Positions 18,479 through 29,311 of a stretch of 64,000 bases of DNA are shown piece after piece. Both the position numbers and the translations under genes were made by a program. How positions within the stretch are numbered: the first letter of the stretch is position 1; each line of letters starts with the position of its first letter. The notes below the pieces were generated by a model. The model made no database searches. It saw nothing but the letters and a program-made list of their open reading frames with translations, and was not told the origin of the DNA. Source of the DNA: Plasmopara viticola (Eukaryota; Oomycota; Peronosporomycetes; Peronosporales; Peronosporaceae); NCBI GenBank assembly GCA_001695595.3, contig MBPM02000005.1, positions 1,240,001 through 1,304,000 of the forward strand. The letters run 5' to 3'.

Positions 18479-19358
18479 TGAGTACGGAAGCCTACTTTGG
18501 CTCGCAACGGCGATGGAAGCTACAATGAGAGCAGATGGAGCGGCGTAGGTAGCTTAGTGGCATACCGGTATGGTAGTGCTTGAGACATTTACCGGTATGA
18601 TTCGACGGTGCAATGAGTTATTGTATCAAGTGACGTTCGCAGGGATTAGGGGGGAGAACGCAAATTCAATGGTTAGGTAAAAGGTCAAACTAAGGGTTAA
18701 AAATCGATTTACTGATTGAGGACAGGTCACCCAGCCAGGATTACATTAACGCCACAAACGCCATTTTTACGGGCACACTGTAGCACATGCTTCAACACAT
18801 GAAGGTGAAGAGAAACTTGAGCAGCTCTGAACGGCTCTACTTAGAAATTAATCTGACCAGTAGTCTTGATGTCACCCTATGCGGCCTCTAAACAAATAAG
18901 TCTATAAATCACTCCTAAAGTTGGTTGGGAAAGCCTTTTTACGCGCTTGCGGGACACCGAAAAAATCGCCGTGTTGATGATTTGACATTTAGATGACAAA
19001 GAATAGACTTGCTTGCTCGATCGATGAATGAGTAAATATCAAATATTCCCATACAGTTGTCGATTGGACATATTAAAGATAATACTCATTAAAATATAAA
19101 CATCCTACCACTCAAAGTGAGGTACAGCTTTTCAAAGACCAGTATTCCTTCATTAGTGAAAAGTGAAACAGTGACTATAGCCGACATCGTCTCGAAATCA
19201 TCGACATACAGTAAATTTGATCTCAAACACAAGCAAGGTACACGCCAAAACGTAATAGTCTTCACTGTTGTCCTTGTAATACTGGAATTCTTACCTTTGC
19301 GTGGAATGCTTGGTGTCGAGTCAACTAAGAATTGCAGCATACCCCCACTTAAATGGAA
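18479..19358. other. Intergenic spacer upstream of the M13 gene
   Basis: It holds the promoter of the M13 gene close to 18479-18560 (a CTCTCATTGTAG stretch on the minus strand resembles an initiator). The rest is AT-rich. A minus-strand frame at 19089-19340 contains LLYVDDF, which recalls the YVDD box of Copia reverse transcriptase, but the surrounding residues do not support it. A purine stretch AAGTGGGGGT on the minus strand near 19345 resembles a polypurine tract. No gene is recognised. Confidence 0.45.
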
Positions 19359-19370
19359 ACAACTTCAAGA

Positions 19371-19643
19371 GCTTCGGAAAAGGTTGGGGTGACGCCCTCC
19401 TTCCAAGCGCGGGGGCTAAATGCTCGCGCGCTTCGGGCAGGTGCTCTCGGGCATCTGCAGGTATCTAACGAGTCTCACCCTCGACGCGACGGTCTCCAGC
19501 CCCGGGCGCCACCTGGGCTCTTACCAAGTCAGAGCTAAACAAAATAATGGAAGACCCTCACGACCTACTTTATTTAGTGGACTAGCCAGACTGAGCCTAG
19601 CACGTGCATAACTTGGCAACGCGATAACGTGATACAATACAAT
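19371..19643 (+). mobile_element. SINE-like retroposon, copy B
   Basis: This is the same element as at 3490-3813, in the opposite orientation. It begins GCTTCGGAAAAGG and ends with an (ATACA)n tail. It is bordered by the direct repeat ACAACTTCAAGAGC (19359-19372 and 19644-19657), about 12-14 bp, differing from the duplication of copy A in sequence and length. It lacks about 60 bp found in the middle of copy A. No coding capacity. Confidence 0.75.
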
Positions 19644-19657
19644 ACAACTTCAAGAGC

Positions 19658-19881
19658 CAGAGCTGAACAATTTATAGCAGCTCTGTGTTTACTCATGTGA
19701 ACATTACGCTTTCACATTTTTTTCATCAATGAAAGTGTGTTATACAATTGTGAGCTATGATTATACTATAAAGCATAGGCAGTGCAACCTGTTTGAAAAT
19801 TAGCAAGTCGACAGGAGAAGTTTTGTTGAATTGACCGCTTTCTCGGAGCACTCTCTGGTCATATAATGGGCATCGCGTAGT
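19658..19881. other. Spacer between SINE and hAT palindrome
   Basis: AT-rich sequence with no recognisable feature. The left hAT copy begins abruptly at 19882, so this is where its missing 5' end would have been. Confidence 0.5.
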
Positions 19882-22018
19882 AAGATGCGCCGTATAAAGA
19901 AGGACGATTACTGGTCGTTCTTCCGACTTGTAGCTCCAAACGCACAGCTACCACCGGGAAAGAAGGCGTGGGAATCGTCTGATACAAACTTGGCTTATTG
20001 TCTAAAGTGCAAAAGCTCTTTCAGCTTTAAATCAGGAAGTAGCGCCAGCATTTGAAAGCACATGAATTAAAAACATCCACAAGATCTCAGCAGAGCTGGG
20101 CGTGAACAAGCATCCAAGCGAGTGGCAATCGCACTTTGTGCAACGCGAAAATCTGATGCAATGATGTTTTCTCCGACAAAGAGAACAAGAAAGATCGATC
20201 CAGCTGACGAAGAGATGGCCACAAGAGCTTTCATTGATTGGTTTGCCAAACGACTGCGCCCACTCAGTGTTGCCGACGACTAGGTGCTTTGTTTTCTTTT
20301 GACGTTGATTCAGACGATGAGAGGTCTGTACGAGCTACCCTCTTGCCGCACTATTACTGAAAAAATGCAAAATTACTGTCAGTTCAAGCGATCGCTGGTA
20401 AAGACGTAGATTGCTGAATATTTCGCTTACTATTCATTTTGTGAATATCAATTTTGAGATGATGGCGTACACTTTAGAAGTTATGAGTTTTGTGGGAAGC
20501 ACACTGGCATCAGAATTGAATGCAAACTGGGCGTGCTCATGCGCAAGTGGGGACGCTACATTTGATTGTATTAGGAGCTCTCTCGAAAACAAGTGTCGAA
20601 GTGACAAATGTGGAAGAGGATAATGACGGGAACGAGGAAGTTAGAGAGGAGGTTGAAAATATTGCTGGCAGTGAAGATGATGAGGAGCAGTGGATTGAGA
20701 ACCTTGCAATTGAAGTGGAAGCTATCGCGTTCTTGAAGCAAGAAATGGTAGATATCGAATCCAAACGATTGCAAGTTCTATAGACAGCGTTTCGCATGAA
20801 TCTGAGCTACTGGACGTTAATGATGATGACACGCTGGATGGAGGTCTTCTTGATGGTTGTCTTAGTGTGCGGACAACAACTTCAATTCTAAACGCTATGA
20901 AGCAAGCCATGAGTGAAACAAGAATGAATGTTTCTAGCTTTCGCAAAATTGTTCACTACTTCAACAAAAGTTCTATAGGAAAAGACAAGTTGAAGTCGCT
21001 ACAAAATGTGGCCGTACCTCTTACCGTTATTTCAGATGTAGCCACTCGCTGGAATAGCACGCATCACATGATTCAACGCCTTCTGCAACTTCGTCCTAGT
21101 ATCCAATCATTCATGGAGTTTATATTGACAGCGAAAGTCAAAGAAGAGTTCAGCGACGCAAGTATAGTGAGAACCACTGGAGAAATGTGGTTTAGCATCC
21201 AATGCCTCGACAAGCTTCTCGTGGTTTTTGAGCTGGTAACCAAGACACTATCAGGTGGAACATACCCCACTGCTACATTGATTTATCCATGTATACGCCT
21301 TCTTGAAAAGCGACTATAAAATCAGAGGATTTTTGCCAAAATATCGCCTGCTCACGCTGGAGAATATTACTACAGCTCGGTGCTGGAACGCATGCATCTC
21401 GTCCGTCGGTTTTTCTTGTTTTTGCTCCGAAAATGATACAAGCAATTACCTTTGGATGTGAAATATTGCTGCTTGCTTGATCCTCAATTCGTGCATGGTA
21501 AGTCACTGAACGCAACAGAAAAAATAGAAGGGAGGGAGTTCTTGGTGAGCGAGGCAATGCGCTCTGTTGGTGCTGATATCTACAGCACGAGCTTCGATGA
21601 GGATAGCGATGAAGAAGAGAACTTCATAAATGATCTCTTTGGACGCAAGCGAAGATCGCCTCATCCTCAAGTGCAAAACGGGTTGTCGCTTCGTGCAAAA
21701 GTAGAGGCAGAGGTGAATCGATACTACGATAGATTCCATCAAAAAGCACAAGAAAATACGTGCCAGAAGCAGAAGTCGAAAACACAGAAACTTGACGATG
21801 GTCTCAAGTGGTGGCGCGAAAATGGCAGTGATTTTCCGCTCTTAGCTCCTATTGCGAGGAAATATTTTGGCATGGTAGCTACATCAGTACCTTCAGAGCG
21901 CTGCTTCTCGTGGGCAGGAAACATTATTACAGCACGGCGTAATAGGTTGTCTTCTTCCAACCTAAGAGATCTCATTTTTCTTTACAGCAATACGATTGGC
22001 GAGGAACCAGAGGAGTAG
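19882..22018 (+). pseudogene. hAT transposase, left copy
   Basis: This is a decayed hAT-superfamily transposase gene. A BED-type zinc finger region is seen at 19885-20055 (YCLKCKSSFSFKSG), closed by an in-frame TGA where the finger should continue (SASI-stop-KH). The DDE-domain parts lie at 20411-20620 and 20867-21319 (DVATRWNSTHHMIQRL). The C-terminal dimerisation region is at 21780-22010 (LKWWRENGSDFPLLAPIARK, then SVPSERCFSWAG and RNRLSSSNLRDL). Stops at about 20053, 20281, 20780 and 21317 separate the pieces. The right copy carries the same lesions, so both descend from one dead gene. Confidence 0.85.
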
Positions 22019-22299
22019 CTGAAGACGTACGGTAGAAACGTACTAAAGAGTTACATGTTGTAAATAAACTTTTTGCACAACTCACATCAGCTTTAATGTG
22101 CCAGCAGCCGACTTGTCTTAAAAACTCTTCTCCCGTCCGTTCTTATGTTTGTGCAGCTTGAACATGGTATGATTTCAAACCAATGGTTTGTTTGTCTCTC
22201 TGAGACGTCAAACAACGTCTAAAAAACGTGAACGGGAACCCTGGACGGGAACGGGAACTACATTTTTTTTACGTTAACACCGTTTACGTCCCTATCCCT
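19882..22299 (+). mobile_element. hAT transposon, left copy (5'-truncated)
   Basis: It is the mirror image of 22328-24746 around a centre at 22314. It lacks about 195 bp of the 5' end present in the right copy. It ends at 22299 with TAGGGATAGGGACG read on the minus strand, the hAT-type terminal repeat, followed directly by TTTGAAAC, which also borders the 5' end of the right copy in element orientation. That octamer is probably the original 8 bp target duplication. Confidence 0.8.
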
Positions 22300-22327
22300 A
22301 TTTGAAACAGTATATGGCTTGTGCGAT
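22300..22327. other. 28 bp spacer at the centre of the hAT palindrome
   Basis: TTTGAAACAGTATATGGCTT followed by GTGCGAT: the only sequence between the two facing hAT 3' ends. It begins with the octamer that borders the 5' end of the right copy. Confidence 0.75.
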
Positions 22328-24942
22328 TAGTGATGGGGACGTAAACAAAGTTAACGTAAAAAAAATGTAGTTCCCGTTCCCGTCCAGGGTTCCCGTTCAC
22401 GTTTTTTAGACGTTGTTTGACGTCTCAGAGAGACAAACAAACCATTGGTTTGAAATCATACCATGTTCAAGCTGCACAAACATAAGAACGGACGGGAGAA
22501 GAGTTTTTAAGACAAGTCGGCTGCTGGCACATTAAAGCTGATGTGAGTTGTGCAAAAAGTTTATTTACAACATGTAACTCTTTAGTACGTTTCTACCGTA
22601 CGTCTTCAGCTACTCCTCTGGTTCCTCGCCAATCGTATTGCTGTAAAGAAAAATGAGATCTCTTAGGTTGGAAGAAGACAACCTATTACGCCGTGCTGTA
22701 ATAATGTTTCCTGCCCACGAGAAGCAGCGCTCTGAAGGTACTGATGTAGCTACCATGCCAAAATATTTCCTCGCAATAGGAGCTAAGAGCGGAAAATCAC
22801 TGCCATTTTCGCGCCACCACTTGAGACCATCGTCAAGTTTCTGTGTTTTCGACTTCTGCTTCTGGCACGTATTTTCTTGTGCTTTTTGATGGAATCTATC
22901 GTAGTATCGATTCACCTCTGCCTCTACTTTTGCACGAAGCGACAACCCGTTTTGCACTTGAGGATGAGGCGATCTTCGCTTGCGTCCAAAGAGATCATTT
23001 ATGAAGTTCTCTTCTTCATCGCTATCCTCATCGAAGCTCGTGCTGTAGATATCAGCACCAACAGAGCGCATTGCCTCGCTCACCAAGAACTCCCTCCCTT
23101 CTATTTTTTCTGTTGCGTTCAGTGACTTACCATGCACGAATTGAGGATCAAGCAAGCAGCAATATTTCACATCCAAAGGTAATTGCTTGTATCATTTTCG
23201 GAGCAAAAACAAGAAAAACCGACGGACGAGATGCATGCGTTCCAGCACCGAGCTGTAGTAATATTCTCCAGCGTGAGCAGGCGATATTTTGGCAAAAATC
23301 CTCTGATTTTATAGTCGCTTTTCAAGAAGGCGTATACATGGATAAATCAATGTAGCAGTGGGGTATGTTCCACCTGATAGTGTCTTGGTTACCAGCTCAA
23401 AAACCACGAGAAGCTTGTCGAGGCATTGGATGCTAAACCACATTTCTCCAGTGGTTCTCACTATACTTGCGTCGCTGAACTCTTCTTTGACTTTCGCTGT
23501 CAATATAAACTCCATGAATGATTGGATACTAGGACGAAGTTGCAGAAGGCGTTGAATCATGTGATGCGTGCTATTCCAGCGAGTGGCTACATCTGAAATA
23601 ACGGTAAGAGGTACGGCCACATTTTGTAGCGACTTCAACTTGTCTTTTCCTATAGAACTTTTGTTGAAGTAGTGAACAATTTTGCGAAAGCTAGAAACAT
23701 TCATTCTTGTTTCACTCATGGCTTGCTTCATAGCGTTTAGAATTGAAGTTGTTGTCCGCACACTAAGACAACCATCAAGAAGACCTCCATCCAGCGTGTC
23801 ATCATCATTAACGTCCAGTAGCTCAGATTCATGCGAAACGCTGTCTATAGAACTTGCAATCGTTTGGATTCGATATCTACCATTTCTTGCTTCAAGAACG
23901 CGATAGCTTCCACTTCAATTGCAAGGTTCTCAATCCACTGCTCCTCATCATCTTCACTGCCAGCAATATTTTCAACCTCCTCTCTAACTTCCTCGTTCCC
24001 GTCATTATCCTCTTCCACATTTGTCACTTCGACACTTGTTTTCGAGAGAGCTCCTAATACAATCAAATGTAGCGTCCCCACTTGCGCATGAGCACGCCCA
24101 GTTTGCATTCAATTCTGATGCCAGTGTGCTTCCCACAAAACTCATAACTTCTAAAGTGTACGCCATCATCTCAAAATTGATATTCACAAAATGAATAGTA
24201 AGCGAAATATTCAGCAATCTACGTCTTTACCAGCGATCGCTTGAACTGACAGTAATTTTGCATTTTTTCAGTAATAGTGCGGCAAGAGGGTAGCTCGTAC
24301 AGACCTCTCATCGTCTGAATCAACGTCAAAAGAAAACAAAGCACCTAGTCGTCGGCAACACTGAGTGGGCGCAGTCGTTTGGCAAACCAATCAATGAAAG
24401 CTCTTGTGGCCATCTCTTCGTCAGCTGGATCGATCTTTCTTGTTCTCTTTGTCGGAGAAAACATCATTGCATCAGATTTTCGCGTTGCACAAAGTGCGAT
24501 TGCCACTCGCTTGGATGCTTGTTCACGCCCAGCTCTGCTGAGATCTTGTGGATGTTTTTAATTCATGTGCTTTCAAATGCTGGCGCTACTTCCTGATTTA
24601 AAGCTGAAAGAGCTTTTGCACTTTAGACAATAAGCCAAGTTTGTATCAGACGATTCCCACGCCTTCTTTCCCGGTGGTAGCTGTGCGTTTGGAGCTACAA
24701 GTCGGAAGAACGACCAGTAATCGTCCTTCTTTATACGGCGCATCTTGAACAGGGGCGGCGGCGCAGGATCATTTGATGGTGGAGGCTTCATCCGGGAACG
24801 ATGCGTTGTAAGCTCTTTCTTCTATCCTGTGCTCGTGTGGTGTTCTATACATTAATATCGCCGGGACGTCTCAAAACGTTTGCAATACGTCAACGGATAC
24901 CGGTTTAACGTGCTTAACGTTGAGCTGACGTCCCCATCCCTA
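22328..24942 (-). mobile_element. hAT transposon, right copy (full length)
   Basis: Both terminal repeats are present. At 22328 the plus strand reads TAGTGATGGGGACG, and at the other end (24929-24942) the plus strand reads CGTCCCCATCCCTA, its near-perfect inverse. The outer flank GTTTCAAA (24943-24950) is the reverse complement of the octamer next to the left copy's end. The inner flank (22320-22327) does not match it, so this copy has only one of its two target duplications. The body is identical, as far as read, to the left copy. Confidence 0.85.
22610..24791 (-). pseudogene. hAT transposase, right copy
   Basis: It mirrors the left copy and also has its N-terminus: an ATG at 24791 opens a proline-rich start (MKPPPSNDPAPPPLF) before the BED finger. 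DVATRWNST and the C-terminal ERCFSWAG region are at the mirrored positions. The predicted pieces (188, 150, 87 and 70 residues) have the same residues and break points as those of the left copy. It is disabled by the same stops, so neither copy can supply transposase. Confidence 0.85.
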
Positions 24943-27174
24943 GTTTCAAACATCAGCAAGATTCCTGTACTGAAGCAAATAGAAAACGTGACATAGTCTA
25001 TGCGAATAGTGAAAATGCCACTTTTTGGGCTCGTCTTCGGCATATGGCGGACATTCGAGAAAGTGGAGCGCCGGTCATTATTGGCAAACGCCTCGGAGCA
25101 AAAAAGGACGGCCCACGGCTCACCTAGAACCTTCATGTCTGCAACAAAAAGCATCATGGCCGGTATTTAAGCAGTACTCGTACCCAAGAGCGTGAAGTTC
25201 TTTTAGTCTAAGCTTTGTCGATCAAACGACCAATAATTTTTTTTGTTCTCTAGTAGGCTGCCCTGCGTTTACTTGTTGAGTTATAACTCCCTATTAATCG
25301 GCGCGCTTAGAGATGAGGACATCATAGTTGCACGCTGCTGGTATCGCCACCGATGAGGTCTCGATAGATGACATATACCAGTCAGCATAACGAAAGTGTA
25401 TGTCCTTTTTAACAACGGAGCTGAGCTTTATGGAAGCCGAGCTGCTCGATGCGGCCTTTCTTTTAAAAGCCTTCCCGATTTGTGCTGCCTAAAAGCGTAT
25501 CTCGGCATTGGATGTCACTTGAACGGCCACCTCAGATTACACGAAGCGCCTCAAACGGAGCTACGCCGAATTCAAAGACATTTAATTACCTCCTTTACGC
25601 GAAAAATAATCCCCTTCCCAGTCATTTAAGCTTTCGGACAAAGCCACAAGCTTCTATTCACTCTAGAGGGATTCAAGAAAGTACTACCTCTTTCTACACG
25701 CACAGCTGGACGACGAAAAGACTTATGTCAGCTTATACTTCAGCTCACATTGAATGGAAAGTCGTCTTTACTTGGATAGTGTCCATTCACGTGCTCGCTT
25801 ACCGAGCCTTAAGACGAAGAAATCTAGTTTCTGTTTTCTGTTTTCTGTTTGTAATGAGGCGAGCTTCACGGACGTTCGCCCTCCCTGACACAGACAAGAA
25901 AATAACCTCCATATTCTCTTTTAGGCATTCACGCTCATTTTTCATGACTCTGGCCTGAAGGAGGCAACTGATTTAAAATCTGACATCGTTTGATAGAGAC
26001 GACGACTCCGCTTTTTTCTATTGAAGATGCTCTTACTAAGCGCACTCTTCCTGGTGATCTTGTCCAGACACTCGTCGATCGAATCAATTTCTTGTGAAAC
26101 CAAATACTGCACCTCTTCTGTCCCAAGCAAAAATATCAGCGTGTTCAGCTCATATTACAAGTCCTGAAGCTTATAAGCCTATTGTTCCATTCTCACAAAG
26201 AAATAGTCAGAAAGACTCGTGTGTAGATAGACGAAATTTGTTACCAGCAGCAGAGCAGCTACCGCAGCTTTACGCTAAGAAGAAGCGTAGTTGTCTGACA
26301 TTGTTTTATACTAAAAATCGACAAAAATGGCAAATTGTCATCCACCTTTTGGTCTTAAGCTTAATACCAATACCCAGACCTTATAGATATATTCAATGGG
26401 AACTTAACCATATCGAGGTTTACCGATAAAAATCACCTGCGCTAATCAACATAACTGAATTCAATAACACCGTCAGGCTGTGTATAGCTTTTTCTATCAG
26501 CTCCTTAGTAGTGTTCGAAGCATCAGTTTTACAACATGGAAGTACTGTTTGTCGATTTGTTTAGCCATAAAAAAGGCCAAAGTATATTTCTCCGTCTGGC
26601 AACACACGGCCTCACAGGCTGTACCTGTCAAGTGGTCTGGTGATGATCTTTTAAAAGTTAAAACACCGTTTGCAAATTATTCGTCATCTTGGAAATACGG
26701 GCTTTCGTACAGAAAGAAAAGATGCCATCGAGTTTACAAGTATGCAGGCGTCGCAAAGGAACTTTATAGCGTCAATGATCAGAGGGTGACAAAAAATTGT
26801 GTCAGTTGCACAACACAATACCAGTTACGTTTGATATCTACTGGTACTCGGGGACTGTCAAATAGCCCTCGATATATAAACTTGCGATGGCCTCTGATTG
26901 GCATTTAATCTCTTACAATACTTTACCTACCTCTGCTGCAATAGTTGGTTTGGTCTCTTAAACAAGAACACAGGTACCTTAAGTAACTTTTTTTACAGTG
27001 GCATTTTATATTAAACGGCTAACAACTGCTGATCACTGTTCTCGTTATTGTTATTGTGATCAAAAGCAAAGTCCTACACAATAACCTCAGAAGATTAAAT
27101 ATGCCAGTAGCATACCGACCTGCCGCCCGCTCCGTGGGGGTGGGGTGGATAGCTACTGACCTTTCTCTCTCTTT
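24943..27174. other. Intergenic region without recognised genes
   Basis: 2.2 kb with several open frames of 60-160 codons on both strands (25482-25958, 26094-26429, 26480-26908). None has a recognised domain or signal peptide with an RxLR motif. They probably reflect worn repeat DNA. The 3' end of the MetX gene lies at the right edge. Confidence 0.45.
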
Positions 27175-28377
27175 TCATTCCACTTTTTCAGCGAGAAACG
27201 TTTTTATCAGCTCGCCAATTTTCTCCTGGCCAAGCAGAAATCCGTCGTGACCGTGGGGTGACGACAGTACCTTCAATTGTGAATTGAGTAAGCAGTCAGC
27301 AATTTCCTGTTGCTCAGCTAGTGGGTACAGCACATCCGAGTCAATACCGATAACCAGCGATGGCTGGGACAAGGTGCTTAGCGCCTGCTCGACACCACCG
27401 CGACCACGTCCAATGTCATGTGTATCCATCATGTGAAGAAGAGTCAAGTACGTATTCGCGTCAAAGCGCGACAAAAATTTTTCACCCTGATACTCGAGAT
27501 ACGACTGGACCACGAAGCGTCCGTACTTTGACACTCGCTTGTCAGTCGGTACCGGTTCTTCCTGCCACCGACCAAACTTATCGGCGTACGCGGTATGAGA
27601 GCGGTAACTCACCATGGCAATCTGGCGGGCGAGCGCAACACCGGTATTTGGGGGGCGATCTAAAGTATAAAAGCCACGACGAAAATTAGGATCCATATAG
27701 ATGGCTTGCCGCTGCAACTCGCTGATGCCGATCTGCCACGCCGAGTGTTGCGCTCCGCACGCGATCGCCACAAAGCTCTGAACGTAATCTTGTCCGGAAT
27801 AGGCCCACTCAAGCGTCTGCATCCCGCCCATGGAGCCACCAATCACAGCCCGAACCTGACGCACGCCCAGTCCGTCTTCCAATAATCGTCGCTGCACGGC
27901 AACGGCGTCGCGCAGCGTCACGGCTGGAAAGTCTGGACCGTATGGACGTTTCGTGAAGGGATTGATCGATGATGGGCCAGTGCTACCATGGCACGAGCCC
28001 AACACGTTGCTGCACACGATATAGTACTTGTCCGTCCACGCAGGCGTGACCATGGCGTTCCAGTATTGATGCACGAGCGAGTTGCCCGTGAGTGCATGGC
28101 ACAGCACGATTGCATTGTCGCGCGCGGGGTTGAGCTTACCGTAGGTGGTATAAGCCACTTCTGGAGCGACGAGGTTTGCTCCATTTTCCAAGGCTAGTGT
28201 CCCCGGCAGCTGGTACACGCCCGAGACGGCCGTAGGATGCTCATTGTCGCTATATTCGTCTTCAATATATTGACCGCATGACGAACTAAAAGGCACGAGT
28301 GAAAGCGATGGCCGCCTTGAAAGCGACATTGAGGACGCACCGACACGTCGGACGCGACCCACACCGCGACGCAGCAT
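27175..28377 (-). CDS. Homoserine O-acetyltransferase-type acyltransferase (MetX family)
   Basis: A single open frame of 400 residues. It would activate homoserine with acetyl-CoA (methionine synthesis by direct or transsulfuration routes); some family members use succinyl-CoA or serine, and that cannot be told from motifs here. The alpha/beta-hydrolase fold shows an HALTGNS oxyanion region (94-100), CHGSTGPSSINP (129-140), the nucleophile elbow GGSMGG with Ser182, the acid Asp348 in IDSDVLYP and His377 in SPHGHDGF. The first 30 residues are rich in Arg and Ser with no acidic residue, like a mitochondrial targeting peptide. It is divergent from the ETF beta gene with 178 bp between start codons. 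It looks intact. Confidence 0.9.
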   Translation of the reverse strand: MLRRGVGRVRRVGASSMSLSRRPSLSLVPFSSSCGQYIEDEYSDNEHPTAVSGVYQLPGTLALENGANLVAPEVAYTTYGKLNPARDNAIVLCHALTGNSLVHQYWNAMVTPAWTDKYYIVCSNVLGSCHGSTGPSSINPFTKRPYGPDFPAVTLRDAVAVQRRLLEDGLGVRQVRAVIGGSMGGMQTLEWAYSGQDYVQSFVAIACGAQHSAWQIGISELQRQAIYMDPNFRRGFYTLDRPPNTGVALARQIAMVSYRSHTAYADKFGRWQEEPVPTDKRVSKYGRFVVQSYLEYQGEKFLSRFDANTYLTLLHMMDTHDIGRGRGGVEQALSTLSQPSLVIGIDSDVLYPLAEQQEIADCLLNSQLKVLSSPHGHDGFLLGQEKIGELIKTFLAEKVE

Positions 28378-28555
28378 GGCTGGTAGCTGTGACTATATTG
28401 AGCACCATTTGTACGGGGGACTTCTTAGTGTGTCGCACATCATTCTAATGAAGTAAACCGGAAGTAGATGTTAAGTAAGTACAAGGACCCACTGTCAATA
28501 TTTTTTTCCTTTAAAAATTTCTAAACGCAAAAAGCGTTTTATCCGCATTGCAGTC
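28378..28555. promoter_or_regulatory. Shared divergent promoter region (MetX / ETF beta)
   Basis: 178 bp separate the two start codons. On the minus strand a GCTCAATATAG stretch about 30 bp before the MetX ATG resembles an initiator. On the plus strand a T-run and a short hairpin (AAACGC...GCGTTT, 28522-28540) lie just before the ETF beta ATG. Bidirectional control is an inference from spacing. Confidence 0.4.
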
Positions 28556-29311
28556 ATGAAGATCTTGGTCCCCGTGAAGCGCGTGATCGATTATGCGGTC
28601 AAGATCCGCGTCGAGCCGACGGGAGTCGACCTGAAAAACGTGAAAATGAGCATGAATCCTTTTTGCGAGATTGCGGTAGAAGAAGCCATTCGGCTCAAGG
28701 AGAAGAAGGTGGCCACGGAGGTCATTGCCGTGTCGATTGGTCCCAAACAGAGCCAAGAGACTCTGCGCACGGCCCTCGCAATGGGTGCAGACCGCGGTAT
28801 CCATGTCGCCACGGACATGCGCACGGATCAGGAGCTGCAGCCATTGGCCGTGGCCAAGCTACTGAAGGAGATTGTGACCAAAGAGGATCCACAGCTCGTC
28901 ATTTGCGGCAAGCAAAGCATCGACGCTGACGCTGCACAGACGGGACCGTTGCTAGCTGGTCTACTGGACTGGAGTCAGGGTACGTTTGCCTCGGAAGTTG
29001 CGATTGACGGCGATGCTGTCAACGTCACTCGAGAGACGGATGCTGGGATCGAGACGCTGAAGCTCTGTTTGCCTGCGGTCGTGACGGCCGATTTGCGTCT
29101 GAATGAGCCGCGCTATGCGACGCTCCCAAACATTATGAAAGCCAAAAAGAAAAAGATTGAGACTTTGGATGCCGACAGCTTTGACGTGGACCTCACCCCG
29201 CGCATTGACGTTGTGGAAGTCAAGGAACCTCCTGCGCGCAAAGCGGGTATTAAGGTCGCGAGTGTAGAGGAACTCGTGGATAAACTAAAGAACGAAGCTG
29301 GGGTGATTTGA
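28556..29311 (+). CDS. ETFB: Electron transfer flavoprotein beta subunit
   Basis: 251 residues, single exon, full length for the family. With the alpha subunit it takes electrons from mitochondrial acyl-CoA and other flavoprotein dehydrogenases and passes them to ETF-ubiquinone oxidoreductase. The N-terminus [19 protein letters not shown] is the classic start. The AMP-binding beta fold includes the [12 protein letters not shown] and [19 protein letters not shown] regions. The family signature [20 protein letters not shown] lies at about 181-200, next to the recognition loop and a KAKKKKIE stretch. The last 50 residues form the usual tail that wraps the alpha subunit. No separate targeting peptide is evident, as in animal ETFB. 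All looks intact. Confidence 0.95.
   Translation: MKILVPVKRVIDYAVKIRVEPTGVDLKNVKMSMNPFCEIAVEEAIRLKEKKVATEVIAVSIGPKQSQETLRTALAMGADRGIHVATDMRTDQELQPLAVAKLLKEIVTKEDPQLVICGKQSIDADAAQTGPLLAGLLDWSQGTFASEVAIDGDAVNVTRETDAGIETLKLCLPAVVTADLRLNEPRYATLPNIMKAKKKKIETLDADSFDVDLTPRIDVVEVKEPPARKAGIKVASVEELVDKLKNEAGVI

Noticed and set aside
19089..19340. LLYVDDF as a Copia reverse transcriptase box
   Set aside because: Only the YVDD word fits; neighbouring residues do not follow the RT pattern and the plus strand of the same stretch is equally open.
25482..26908. Open frames of 111-158 codons as genes or RxLR effectors
   Set aside because: No signal peptide plus RxLR/EER arrangement, no domain, and composition like the surrounding AT-rich spacer.
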